From contig JAGQDJ010000010.1 of assembly GCA_022885665.1 (NCBI GenBank), forward strand, positions 124,001 through 188,000: a DNA stretch of 64,000 nt, read 5' to 3'. Both the position numbers and the translations under genes were made by a program. The DNA comes from Triops longicaudatus. Taxonomy: Eukaryota; Arthropoda; Branchiopoda; Notostraca; Triopsidae. The notes beneath the pieces are model-generated. The model was not told the origin of the DNA and made no database searches. It saw nothing but the letters and a program-made list of their open reading frames with translations. Positions 12,101 through 22,769 of the stretch are shown here, piece after piece (positions within the stretch are counted from its first letter, which is position 1; each line of letters opens with the position of its first letter).

Positions 12101-13802
12101 ATCGTCTTCGAAGCATCCGTCGCCATAGCAACGACCCGATCTTTGCCTTGTCGCAAGATGGTTCCCTTTTTCTCGCATTTTAAGACCGACTATAAAAAAA
12201 TAACAAAGGAATATAGAAAAAGAAAATGACTAAGAATTCGTTTCCAAGCGAGCTGAAAAAAGAATAAAAATAACTACAACACAGGGAAAAAATATCTAAA
12301 AATGTTCCAGTTTATAAAATAGTAATTAAATTTGAGACAGTGTAAAACACTATTTTGCAAGTACTATTTACATTATCATCTTCTTCTCCTTCTTCATCTT
12401 CCTCTTCTTCCGGTTTCGATCGCTTTGGTCCACTTTCCGTGACTTGGGAATCTTCCTCATCCACGAATTTCATTTCCCAAACGCGGAGTTCCATGTCGTT
12501 ACATCCAGTGACAATGTACTTGTCTTTAATTATCACAAAATCCCATACCTAAGAAAACCACGCACAGAGATAAGCTTTTTACTGACAATTACAATATTTG
12601 GAAACAATGCGAATAAAAGATTTTTAAAAGCTTGTACTAAGTTTTCTTTCTTTTTACTTCTGTTCGGTGACCAACAAGCGTCTTAAAACAGTGCTGGGTA
12701 TCCAAGTCCCAAAATTTGACGAAAGAATCTTTAGAAGTCGTTACGAGAATATTGCGATCCTTCAAAAATGCCACCTGCGTAACTGGCCCTTTGTGGCCCA
12801 TCAAACGGAACATACCCGCTTCGCCAACAATGTCCCATATAATGACATTCGTGTCCTAAGAAACGAAAGACAAAAGTTAATAAACAAAATCACAAAACAC
12901 TGAAATACGGTACAAACAAATAGAAAAAAAGCCCAATATAATTTAAAAAATTAAATAAAATAAAGTAAGAAACAAATTAAGAAAATAAAGAAACTAGGAA
13001 GTTGACGTAATAAGCAACGAAAAGTAGTTTTGAAGTTTAAAAAAATACATAAAAAATGCAAAAAAATCGCTTTTACTGAACAAGTCAGGTTAGAACGTAT
13101 TCTCTAAGAAAATGAAAGAAAACTGAAGCACAAGGCTACCTTTGAGCCCGAGACGAGTCGTAAGCCTTCGGGATCGAAAGCAAGACAGCTTACAGGGCTT
13201 TTATGGCCACTGAAAGTGACAACGCAATCGCCGTTGGTGAGATCAAAGACACGTACTGTGCCGTCTTCGTAACCAACCGCCAAGTGATGGTGAATCGGAC
13301 TTGCTTTGAGGTACGTTACCGGGTATTTTTCACCTCGGAGCAGCATAACCTGCAAAAATTTAATTTTATTCAGCATTTTACAGTCACTGTTACATAATTT
13401 CGGTCATCATGCAGCAAATTCCGGGATTTGGAATCAGTCTTTCGTTATCAAATTCGGCGCAAATTTCGATAATAATTTGAAAATAAAATGTTCTTTAAGA
13501 TAAAATATTTCTGTTTGTACGGTTTTATTCGAAGTCTACGCTAGGCTACTTTCGACTAAATTAACGCAATATTTTTTTACAAAATAAATTATTCGAAGGA
13601 AATATGAGAGAAAACGAAAAATGGAATTTACTTTTTCTCCTTTACGCGTATCCCATATTGCGATATGTTCGCATACAGCAGTGGCTACATATCTGCCTTC
13701 ATGGCCTTGTAAAGTGACGAAGGCAATGTTGGCTTTGTTGCTGCCAATCAAGTTGAATACCGGACCCGGTACGTAGCGTAAGTACTGTTTCGTGAGGCCC
13801 AT
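6128..13802 (-). CDS. WDR3: WDR3, WD-repeat subunit of the small-subunit processome (Utp12/Dip2)
   Basis: This is the U3 snoRNP/UTP-B subunit that acts in nucleolar 18S pre-rRNA processing. Thirteen exons join in phase: 13632-13802, 13140-13349, 12658-12855, 12372-12548, 11987-12189, 11783-11909, 11463-11653, 9971-10397, 8856-9125, 8420-8674, 7918-8126, 7185-7407 and 6128-6292. They encode about 941 residues, against about 943 in human WDR3. The protein begins MGLTKQYLRYV, as the family does, and carries many WD repeats (two propellers, for example SADRNVKIWGLDFGDCH). An acidic linker lies in exon 4. The Utp12 domain contains ELEEALLVLP. The end is MAGLQFL then FADATT with a basic tail. All introns are GT-AG. 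Intron 8 (9126-9970), intron 7 (10398-11462) and intron 12 (6293-7184) hold repeats. It is tandem with PRPF18, whose stop lies 986 bp upstream of this start. Confidence 0.97.
6426..6460. other. Homopolymer junction with an N
   Basis: A C run is followed by A, one N (6437) and a long A run, inside the last WDR3 intron. The N marks an uncertain base at a place where sequencing and assembly commonly fail. It does not touch coding sequence. Confidence 0.85.
6470..7020. repeat. Degenerate ACAACAATGAAA-type repeat in the last WDR3 intron
   Basis: Repeated short phrases such as ACAACAATGA, CATTGTTG and GACGCAA recur in both orientations across about 550 bp of WDR3 intron 12. The same vocabulary builds the minisatellite in an SMC5 intron at 43620-44480, so the two probably share an origin. 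Units are too diverged for me to fix a period. Confidence 0.6.
7630..7770. repeat. Dispersed TATAACGAAC-type repeat, copy 1
   Basis: Lies in WDR3 intron 11. Contains CATAACGAACTATCGGCTA, then GTAAAGAAAA, GATATAGCAAAC and a TTCATTATGGCGAGA end. The same order of motifs recurs at 34430-35060 and 45330-45725, which supports a repeat family rather than chance. Confidence 0.6.
9290..9660. repeat. Tandem repeat of about 110 bp in WDR3 intron 8
   Basis: Four diverged copies of a unit that includes GACAAACCCTAACCTGGCGC and an AGCACACCTGA-like end start near 9301, 9405, 9513 and 9627, a spacing of about 108-112 bp. Related single copies lie near 2961 (direct) and 3090 and 3205 (inverted). The CCCTAACC core resembles telomere sequence but does not repeat at six bases, so this is not a telomeric tract. 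Confidence 0.65.
10740..11320. repeat. Repeated AGATGGCG/CGCCATTTT hairpins in WDR3 intron 7
   Basis: Phrases of the form AGATGGCG, about 15-20 bases, then CGCCATTTT or GCCATTT occur near 10744, 10952 and 11278, with a half copy near 11083. Each can fold into a short hairpin. Similar phrases recur at 30480-30745 in the phosphatase gene, so this is a dispersed family. Confidence 0.55.
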
Positions 13803-14788
13803 TGTGGCAACGGTAACCTGTTGACGAATATAACTAAACTATTAATATGAATATACCTAGTTTGAGGAATCTACTGGTATTGTTGCGAAGTATACCTCAA
13901 TTTAATCCAAGGACTTGCGCTCCAAGACAAAAAACCTAGCCACAGAAAATTCTTTGTTGTTACTATACTTTTCATGCATAATTTCTTCATTCATGTTACC
14001 TTTGAACTTTTAATCGCGAAGGTAACTATTTCAATGTAAGATACACACACATTGGCAGTCAAAAGAATTCTTCTTGCAATCCAACACATGTACCCACGTG
14101 TTTTTCGGTACAATTTTGAAATACTCTCGAGGTGGCAGCACTAGCTGTGAAATATACAAATTATAAAAATTAAGAGTTCTTACAAAAATTCACACATAAT
14201 TTACAGGTAATTAACGTAAAATAATGTCAGGCTTTCATCATACGGTCTTACAAACTAAAGTGCTTCGTTATACGAATTTTCAAGCGAAAAATTGGGGCTC
14301 GTAAAGAAGCGCAAATACTGTCTACTTGCCTTCGACACATCATGCTCCATTGGGAGGCGCTCCAGAGCAGTTCGGTGCAGCACAAGGCGGTCTTTGGGCG
14401 GAACGGAGTTACTTTTGGTGAGAGCTAAGGAGCAGCCATTTCATTATAGGTGTCTTTTTCATTACTGTAATGCATCCGAAAATGCTCAATTTCGAATGTT
14501 TCGACGGGTATTTTTTCTGCCCGTCTGACAATTTCAATCCGTGCTTCATTTCTAGCTCTAGTAAGGGAGAGAAATTGGCAGAAGAATAGAATAAACGGTG
14601 TTTCGGAAAAGTGACCGTTTCAAAAAACACTGACCATGTGGTTTGGCATATGGCCTTTCTCTTTCCCATTATTAGCATGTGACAAATGCAAAGAGAAAAG
14701 TTATTGTTCGAACAAAAAGCTATTGGGGAACGTATATTACAAAACTGTATTCGAACAGACGCAACCATAAGATGTACACAAATATAAG
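13803..14788. other. Spacer between WDR3 and PRPF18
   Basis: Holds the WDR3 5' UTR and promoter and the PRPF18 3' UTR, since both genes are on the minus strand. Open frames here (for example 14409-14768) show no family features. I see no TATA box that I would call. Confidence 0.5.
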
Positions 14789-16717
14789 TTAGAAATCAAC
14801 TCCAATTGCCCCGTATTCTACACATCGCGAAGGATCTGTCGGGAAAAACTGTTGACATTTCGACATTAGACGTTTCAAGCCTTGGATATATTTTCTTTGC
14901 GTTTCGTCGTTCATCACATGAGCCACGTGCTTGGAAAAAATCTTTTCTCGACCCGTACGAGCGTGAATACCCACCATGGTTACACCAATGGGCCAGGGGG
15001 CGTTACCAATCGCCATCTGCAAATACGCATCGCTTGCCTACAAAAAGAAACAAAAATAATAAGAAAACATTCCAAACTCTGAGCCTTCTTTTGGTTTTGG
15101 TTGTTATTACATTCCCAAACTATTTACAAAAAACAGATAATAATCAGAAAACATAAACAAACGAATAAATCAAGAAAGAAACACAGAACAAAAGAGAAAT
15201 ACAATAAGTAAATGAATTAAACAAGTGATAAAAAAAAATGAATATAACTAAGGGAAAAGTGATGAGTAAAGTGAAAACGTACTGCAACGTAATTTCGCTT
15301 CAATAAATGTTTGGTGATAGTCGTCAAGCTGTCCAAAATGTCATCAGGCATGGATTTATTACGTAATTTCTTCAACAGTGGTTTGACGTAAGCTTGCGTT
15401 TGACCATAAATGGCCGAAGCCATTTTGCCTTTGACGCTGCGTTTTTCCACTTCGGGTCGACTGTTCAAACTCTGGCCCCAGAGTTGCAAAATCAGCTTGA
15501 GTAATTGGTGAATGACTTTGACGTCCAAGTCGTGGTCGCCTTTATCGAGCTGCGGAGCTAAGGCTTGAATTTCTTCGTAACTCATCGCGTCGTCGTGCAC
15601 TTTGACGTCACCCGAGGCTCCCGGTCTACCGTCCTTTTGCGCATCGGTGGAGTGCGAAGCCAAAACTTCGTTCACGTACGCTTCGTCGACTTGTTCCAAA
15701 GCTTCTTGGAAATCATTACGCATACCCTAAGAAAATGCACATTATTTACTTGAGATTTCTTGAAACAAAAATAGAAAATTAAAAAAAAAAATCGGTAAAT
15801 TTGTTTGAAAATACGAAAAACCTGTAGAATAGAGGTAAAAGTTATAAAGGACAATAAAATAAAAGCGACGAACGGAAGAAAAAAGTACAAGAGAATAAAA
15901 AAGAAAGGAATAAAAATATAGTAAAAAAGAACAGGAATACAAAAGATGAAAGAAACTGTCATGTAAAAGTTACAACATTTTTGGAATTAAAATTTACTCG
16001 ATTAATTTCGGGTTCCAAGATCTCCAGCTTGCGTAAGCGTTTGAAAGCATCGATATCTGTCTCGCCAAAAAGCAAAATGGGCTCACTTCGATCTCTTAGG
16101 CGACGAATAACTTCTTTGCGGGACAAAACTGGCATGGATTCGCCGTCTTCACCGAGTAAGATTTCTAAGAACATGAAAAAAGCGTTACAAACTTTTCATA
16201 AGTTTCAGAATGTTCGTTATTCAACATATTTTTGTCAATAAATGGTCAATAAATGGAAATTAATGAGCTAGAAGCTTTCTAAAACAAACAAAACAGTTTT
16301 TTGTAAATCACTCTAAACACGAATTGTTAATTAAGACTCTATTTGTTTTTCTCAAAATCGTTACTCCATTCGTTTTCTACAAGAATTCCGTCTACTTAAC
16401 GGATTATTAAAGCAAAATTAATTAACTAGAAATACAAATTCACCATCTGTAGATGTGCTGGCGCTTTTGCTGTTTTCAGGATTCGTCGCAATTTTTCCGC
16501 CATATTTCTGCAAATATTCTTCTCTATTTTTCTGTTCCAAGTCTCCACGTTTGAAATATTTCTTATTGGGTTCCTAAATTGTGTCAAAAATTAATTCAAA
16601 CTCATACTTCCGTTTTTACGCTCTTAATACTCTAAAAAAGCTAAAGATACTTACTAAAACGCTCTTTTCCATCAACTGTCTTTTCTTACGTTCCATTTCT
16701 GCCCGTAGGACATCCAT
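14789..16717 (-). CDS. PRPF18: PRPF18, pre-mRNA splicing factor 18
   Basis: A U5 snRNP-associated factor for the second transesterification step of splicing, nuclear. Five exons join in phase: 16655-16717, 16444-16573, 15998-16164, 15283-15726 and 14789-15037. They give 350 residues, against 342 in human. The start MDVLRAEMERKKRQL matches the family N-terminus. The PRP4-like SFM motif lies about residues 85-120 (RKEVIRRLRDRSEPILLFGE). The C-terminal Prp18 domain (about 185-335) contains the nearly invariant NAPWPIGVTMVGIHARTGRE and ends shortly after RKYIQGLKRLM and FPTDPSRCVEY. Introns are GT-AG. It is divergent from CNBP, whose probable first exon begins about 300 bp away. Confidence 0.97.
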
Positions 16718-17013
16718 TTTCCTTTAATTTAGTGATATTTCCCAAAAGTGTAATCAAAATACAGAAATTTCCAGTTTGAGAATGTTTACTCAATGGTTTT
16801 ACTGAAGTATATTGTATGCAATAGTTGCATAGGCTGTTTGTCGCTTAACCTTGAGAAATTGCTCAGCGCCTCTAGTAGCTATCGAATGTTACTAACCCAT
16901 AACGGTAGCCTGCAGAGGGCAGAGAAGTAAAGCTATAGCCCTAGCTTTGCGCACGAGAGCCGGGACCGGGTGGGAGAGCGTGCCGTGTGCAAAGCACCTA
17001 AAACACGTGGGCC
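16718..17013. promoter_or_regulatory. Probable bidirectional promoter, PRPF18 / CNBP
   Basis: Only about 300 bp separate the PRPF18 start codon from a GC-rich stretch (about 16930-17215) that ends in a CAG|GTAAAT splice donor and so looks like the CNBP 5' UTR exon. No TATA box is obvious. The inference of shared promotion rests on geometry and local GC content, not on recognised factor sites. Confidence 0.5.
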
Positions 17014-17216
17014 TTGCTGGGACTTGTCCGGGCCGGACCTATAGCGAAACCCCGGCAGACCCGTAGCGCCAAGCTCGCCAGCTTAGCTCCGTCCCCTTCT
17101 CCCCTAACGCTTTGCTCTTGGCCTACCGCCCTTTCGCAGGTCTCTGTCGCGTCCGTCTACCGTTCGGGAGTGTGCGGAAGTTTTGTGTCGTGGTGATTTT
17201 GAAGGGAATTTTACAG
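17010..17216 (+). other. Probable non-coding first exon of CNBP
   Basis: A GC-rich stretch ends TTTTACAG|GTAAATAAC at 17216. The matching acceptor TCTATTAG ends at 17562, eleven bases before the CNBP ATG. The left edge is uncertain because the transcription start cannot be read from sequence. Confidence 0.5.
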
Positions 17217-17573
17217 GTAAATAACACTTGCACTCAATTTCTTAACATCTTTTTCTCAACGCTCAATTAATTATTACCCAAATTTTCGAGTTTTAAAACG
17301 ACAATCATTATTGAAAAGTGTGTATTTCACAATCTTTAAACGCTTGAAAGCGTCCATTTCAGGCACGTGGTGTTATTACTTTCTCTTACCTTACTTTACG
17401 GGGATTTAAGGATGACAGTATTAAGTTCTGAACATCTTTGATGTATTAATTGGCTTAATCTTTACTGAAATCCCCAATTTAGCGTTTCTATCAGTTTTAA
17501 TCAAAAAGGTATCACCCACGCTAATGTGCTGTTCTTGTTCGTTTTCTCCAATTGTCTATTAGAAAAAGCAATC

Positions 17574-18728
17574 ATGAGTTCTGCTATGGTTTGTTACCGG
17601 TGCAACCGCTCGGGGCATTTTGCCAGGGAATGCACAGAAGGCGGTAGCGGTGGTGGTAGCTACGGAGGTGGAAGCTACGGTGGATCACGTGGTGGACGCG
17701 GAGGTTCCCGTGGTGGCGGTGGCGACCGTGGTGGCTCCTCTTTCGGTAAATTTTAATTTTAATTCTTTATTGAAAGGAATAGTTGCAGAAGAATCGTTTA
17801 CTTGTTTTTATTTCAATCCGTTTAAATAAATGACTAATTTTTTCGTTTTTGCGCAGCTTCTTGCTACACTTGCGGCAAGCAAGGCCACATTGCCCGCGCA
17901 TGCCCTGAAGGTGGCAACAAGACTTGCTACAACTGCGGCAAAGCCGGACACATCTCACGCGAATGCGACTCCGCACAACGTGGCGGAGGAAATGGCGGTG
18001 GACGTGGTGGCGCTGGTATCAGCCGTGATGTAAGCTTTGAATTACCTCTGATTTAGAAAGAAACCCATTGAAGTTTTCGTTTAGTATTGAAAAAAATCTT
18101 GTAACAAGAGATAGTCTTTTGAAAACTACAGACAGGTTTAAAGTAAAGCGTACAATTTAGACAATAAATTATTAGTAAATTAACTCGGAAAGAAAAAGAG
18201 TTTTGTCAGGAATCGAGTAAAATTATCTTACATAAAAGAAAATAAAGAAAATGCTAAAATTGAAGAGCAAGAAGTTCGGAGAAAGAAACTAACTGAAGAT
18301 TGAAAACACGATTTTTTGTGAGTTTTGAAGCAGTTTACGATTAAGTAGGGAAAAAACGTGAAGAGGTTTTTGATGTCGGATTACTGCATATAACTCACTC
18401 GAGCAGAGCAGTTGGGCAAAACTGTTAAATTTATCTATGATTAATTCTAAACCAATATAGAAATTTGCATGAAAGGATTAGTGTTGTAGAAAATTTTTCA
18501 AAAGATATAAGAACTAAAAATGAAACGTTTTGAGACTTCGGTATAATTTGTGTTATATTTTTGTAGTGCTACAACTGCGGTAAATCCGGCCACATTTCTC
18601 GTGACTGTCCCGAAAGCAGCAACGATTCTCGCAAATGCTACACCTGTGGCGAATCGGGTCACCTTTCCCGAAACTGCGTGAGCGGTAACCCAGCTGATGA
18701 TAACGATGGCGATGGTAGGATCTTCTAA
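17574..18728 (+). CDS. CNBP: CNBP-like zinc-knuckle nucleic-acid-binding protein
   Basis: A CCHC zinc-knuckle protein of the CNBP/ZNF9 family, which binds single-stranded G-rich nucleic acid and affects transcription and translation. Three coding exons, 17574-17745, 17857-18029 and 18567-18728, join in phase to 168 residues. Five C-x2-C-x4-H-x4-C knuckles start at about C7, C60, C81, C116 and C139; vertebrate CNBP has seven. A Gly/Arg/Ser-rich linker with RGG repeats (about 21-57) follows the first knuckle, the CNBP arrangement. A second Gly-rich linker precedes knuckle 4. The start is preceded by a splice acceptor at 17562. Fewer knuckles could reflect lineage loss or an alternative exon that I did not find in the 537-bp second intron. 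Confidence 0.93.
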
Positions 18729-18772
18729 ACCAAGAAGCCAACAACAACAAAAAAGCTTGGAAGTTTTCTATC

Positions 18773-18778
18773 AATAAA
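18773..18778 (+). terminator. CNBP proximal polyadenylation signal
   Basis: AATAAA lies 44 bp after the CNBP stop codon. A second AATAAA lies at 20522-20527, which would give a 3' UTR of about 1.8 kb. Both could be used. Confidence 0.5.
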
Positions 18779-21689
18779 AACCACCGCGAGCGATAAATCG
18801 GGTTAAGGAGATGAAGATGGCGTTTACTTGGACACGAGATTTTGGAAACTTGATTCGGAGTTGGCTGTAACGCGGCGGAAACGCTCCATTGTATCTTCTG
18901 TCTTTTTTTTTCTCTCATCGTTTCAACCCTTTTGGAACGATTTGCAGTAGTATACGGGGAAGCTACTGTAATAGCCAAAATGGGGATGTATTCTTTTTTT
19001 ACAGTTTGTCGCTATGCATGGTTGCATAAGTCAAAATTAGCCATTTTGAAAAGTTTTTGTTAAAAATACTGCGAAATTTGGCTAATCCAATATTCTAACT
19101 TCCTTAAACTGAAAACTAAAAAGAATCAAGCTTGTTTTTTGGGTTTTGAGCTGATCAAATTCTAAAAGTCAAATTGGTTTATCTTTTTCAGAAAGTTTTT
19201 CCGATTTTCTTTTCTTTTTTTCAATTTGCTGCTGCTACGTGTTAAATGATCTACTCTTATGCCCATGGATTGGAAATGGGTGGCGGTGTTTCCAATTATT
19301 TTTTGTCTTGATTATGCTGGTTCAATTAGTCGTAGTTTTGAGATGATGTGATGAGTCCCTTGGTGAGTCCGGCGTGAATGCAGATCGATGGGGTTTGAGG
19401 GACTGAAGGGGCATGGGAGTTTAAAGAAAACAATTTTCACAGTTTTACTAAAACATTTAGTAACGCTAAAATACTTATTTTTGAGTTCGAAAAGTGGGTG
19501 GGAGAAGAGCAGGTCTGTTTCTTTTTTTTTTTCTTGGTTGGTCTACCTTTCTTGAAAGAATCATTGATTCCGTCTTACTGAGAAATCATCGAATCAGATG
19601 AAAACTGATTTGAGATGATGAATCATTGATCCTTGGGGGAAGGGAGACCGTAAGTTTACAAGTCTTACAATGCGACGTAGCCGATTTTGCCGAAAGGGGA
19701 GGGGCCGAGTAGAAATTGCAAGAGGTTAAAAAATAAGGAAATCGAGAACTCGCTGTCCAGTATCGATATTTTGCTTTCCCAACCTGAGAAGCCTCGCGGA
19801 TTGGAAGTCTTTAACCGGATTTCACTTCCAGGTTCTCCTTATGTACCTGATTTGGTGTAATGAGGGTGATGGACGGACGGAGAAGTTTTGTTAACCAGGT
19901 TGGGAGACGGGTTTGACAGAAAAGAGGGTTTAACACAGTTCGGGAATCGATTTTCTCCGTTAGTTTTACATTAACAAGTCCAGAGAAGATATTTTGGAGA
20001 AAATCCAAGTTTTTGGGAGCCAAGACGAACTGTTAAAAGAATTGTTAAAGAAAAAACGGGTCCTACAAGTAGTCTGTTAACCGAAGAAAACTCTTGATGC
20101 CTTGACAATTGTTGGAAGATCAGGCAAAAATACCCAGTCATTTTACGGCGAAGTTTTTCAGTAAAGATTTTGTGTTAGAACAATAAAAAGGGAACAAGAT
20201 TAGGAGGGAAAGGAGGGGCTTGAGAAGGAGCATTTTTTAAAATTTAAGTTTGATAAACAAGAAGACAGTTTACTATTACAACCCCGTAAAAAGAAAGAAA
20301 AGCCAAGATGATGAAATGCTCATATGAGGCGACAATGGTTTCCGCTTTTTTAATGGTCATTATTTTTATACGAAAAGAGACACGGGGATATTGGAAGACA
20401 TGGAGATTTTTTGTAAGGGGAAGGGACGATCTGTGAACGCGTGCGAGAAGAGCTGAAGGGATGAGTTGCTGATGTATTATAAACAAATTCTGTGCTGTTT
20501 GTAATCGACCAATTCCCCGACAATAAAAAAGTTCGCAAAAAAAGAACTTGTGTTTTGAGTTTATTTTGAATCATATTTCGTTACTGATATGGATGCAGTG
20601 GTATAAACTTGGAAGGTAAGGGTGGCAACATTAAGGCGAGTAGTGAACCATAGAATATAAAGAAATTCGTGATAATTATTTGGGCATGCGTTCCTTGCAG
20701 AAAGTGGTTCTCGATTGGACAATGGCTTCACTTTTTTATCTTGAATAACCTTCAACATCGAACACGAGATGTTTGTAACATGCTTTATTCTGCGTTGGAT
20801 CGTTCTCGTAGATGACGGAAGTAATGATGCATCCTGATCACTAAATTTGGAAATTAGAAATGTTTACGAATTAAATTTAGTAAAACTGCCACTTAAACAA
20901 TGTATTCTTTACGATAGAAAGGAACATGACAGTTTGGGCACTTTTTATACTAGAGTGCACCTTTTTATTATTAAGTTTCACACAAGCCCGAAATTTTACT
21001 CGTGAAATAAGTTGGTGTCCTGGCTATCAAATGAGGAATATTGTACGCTTCAAGGAGACGAAAAATAAGACCAAATTGTTACGAAAATTGGAGGCTCTTC
21101 CAACTGTACAAAATGAGATACTGGGTACAGTTTGGTCTTGGGAAGGGGGAGGAAAGTGTTTTGCGGTAAGGAAGCTGACATATTTTTCAAGGAAACTATA
21201 TAGAAGAGTTAGAACGTATGTACGAATACTTAGAGGTGTAATGAAAAGGAACAGTTGAAACGTTGTAGCACACTGTGTTGTGAAAATTTGTTGTTCTTTA
21301 TTTTGCCATTTGCACATCACACAACTTACTGTCAAAAACAGTTCTTCAGACCGAACCGTACCGAAGCGACACTTCCGACCAGGAGACCCGTTTCTCATAA
21401 AAAAAAAGAATATTCTCAAATTCATTTTTTCCGCATGCATACAGTACTCTTTTCCAACAAACTTTCCCTATGTAACCTTCGTCTACAAAGTGTCTATTTT
21501 TTTCCATTTCTAAAACAACTGTAGTTATCACTTTTGCACATTTCTACACAAAAATAATGCGTTTTCACATTCATAATACGGTTTTTTTGAATTTTCACAA
21601 ATATAAACGAAATTAAAACCGCGAAAGTGTGAGCAAAGAAAAGGCAAAAAGAAGAAATTACACAGAAGTTTCCTTCAGGGTTGTAGGGC

Positions 21690-21830
21690 TAGCAAAGCAC
21701 TCTGCTCAAGTCTAGTGGAGTCTGCTCGAGTTTGCGCTCGACTAGAGTCGATTCAAGGAAAAGAGACTCGATTAGACTCGAGGGATGCAGGCACGAAACT
21801 CGATTCGAATCATGAGTCGACTCGAGTTTT
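21690..21830. repeat. Degenerate GACTCGA / ACTCGAGT repeat
   Basis: About 140 bp with at least eight variants of the palindromic word ACTCGAGT or GACTCGA in both orientations, spaced 8-20 bp. Simple-sequence origin or a palindromic repeat element are both possible. Confidence 0.6.
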
Positions 21831-22769
21831 TGCCAGACCTAATGGATTACATGCAAAGTTATTTAAAAGGTACTAATAAAAGAAGGTGTGCGGCTTTCAA
21901 TCCACCGGCAGAGAACTCGAGCGGGGATAAATTAAGACCCTCTCAAAGAGCGTGTTACAGCACTACGAACAGTGAAGCACGAGGTTTATCTGATCCAACA
22001 TTTGCCATTCTTTATTAAAAACTATAAAATTAATTAATGTTATAAGAGAGCACATAATCAGCATATACTTAGCACATTATTTTTTATATATTTATTATTT
22101 GATTTCATTTATGATAGTATTCCCACAGCTTCTTTATCCCTTGCATGAGAATTGGAATCCCGTGAGCTTTGACAGACACTGCTCTGCGGCCTTCTCCTTT
22201 TGGTTCATTTTCAAATTGTACCACTTAACCCTGATAAACGTTCTAATACTAACGAAACATTTAATTACATTTCCGTAAAAAAGTGCAAGTAATTTACTTG
22301 AAAGAATTTGCACTAGACCATTCATCATACATTTTCGCAAACTTAGTGAGGAAATCGTTTCTTTGAACATGGTAGGCATGATATTTTCTCTCATAACACG
22401 TAAACAGTACAGAACGAAATAATTCCTCAAGACTGTAACTGAAATATTTGTTCAGAAATTACAGTTGTACAAACAAAATATACGATTAAGAAAAACCTTT
22501 TTAGTTAACAATTAGAAAATTATACATTCCTGTGAATTGAAAGCCGCGAGCCGTTTTTCTAGTGTGCTACGTCTTGGGGAAAGACTTCCCACGCTTAGCC
22601 CCGCCCGACAGCCGAACCTTCTTTTAAATAACCTTGTGTTGCATGCATCCCTTCAGCTCGCTTGCCAACTCGTAAAGACCCGCCCACAGTTCCTCACGAG
22701 TGCAGTTAGCACTCCTTTCTTCAGTGTTTGTTTACCTTTGGTACCTCGCCGTCTTCCAAATAAGAAGGA

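Larger units (their letters stand above)
18729..22769. other. CNBP 3' UTR and spacer to UBA3
   Basis: Four kilobases without a recognised gene. The first 1.8 kb has purine-rich and G-rich patches and ends at an AATAAA (20522-20527), compatible with a long CNBP 3' UTR. A 110-codon frame at 20926-21258 starts with a hydrophobic stretch (residues 4-20) but has no family signature, and its reverse strand is also open. A degenerate ACTCGAGT repeat lies at 21690-21830. UBA3 5' UTR and promoter occupy the right end. Confidence 0.5.

Noticed and set aside
20926..21258. 110-codon frame starting with a hydrophobic stretch, resembling a secreted protein
   Set aside because: No family features, no splice-compatible partners, and the opposite strand is equally open over the same interval. 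The composition looks like ordinary spacer.
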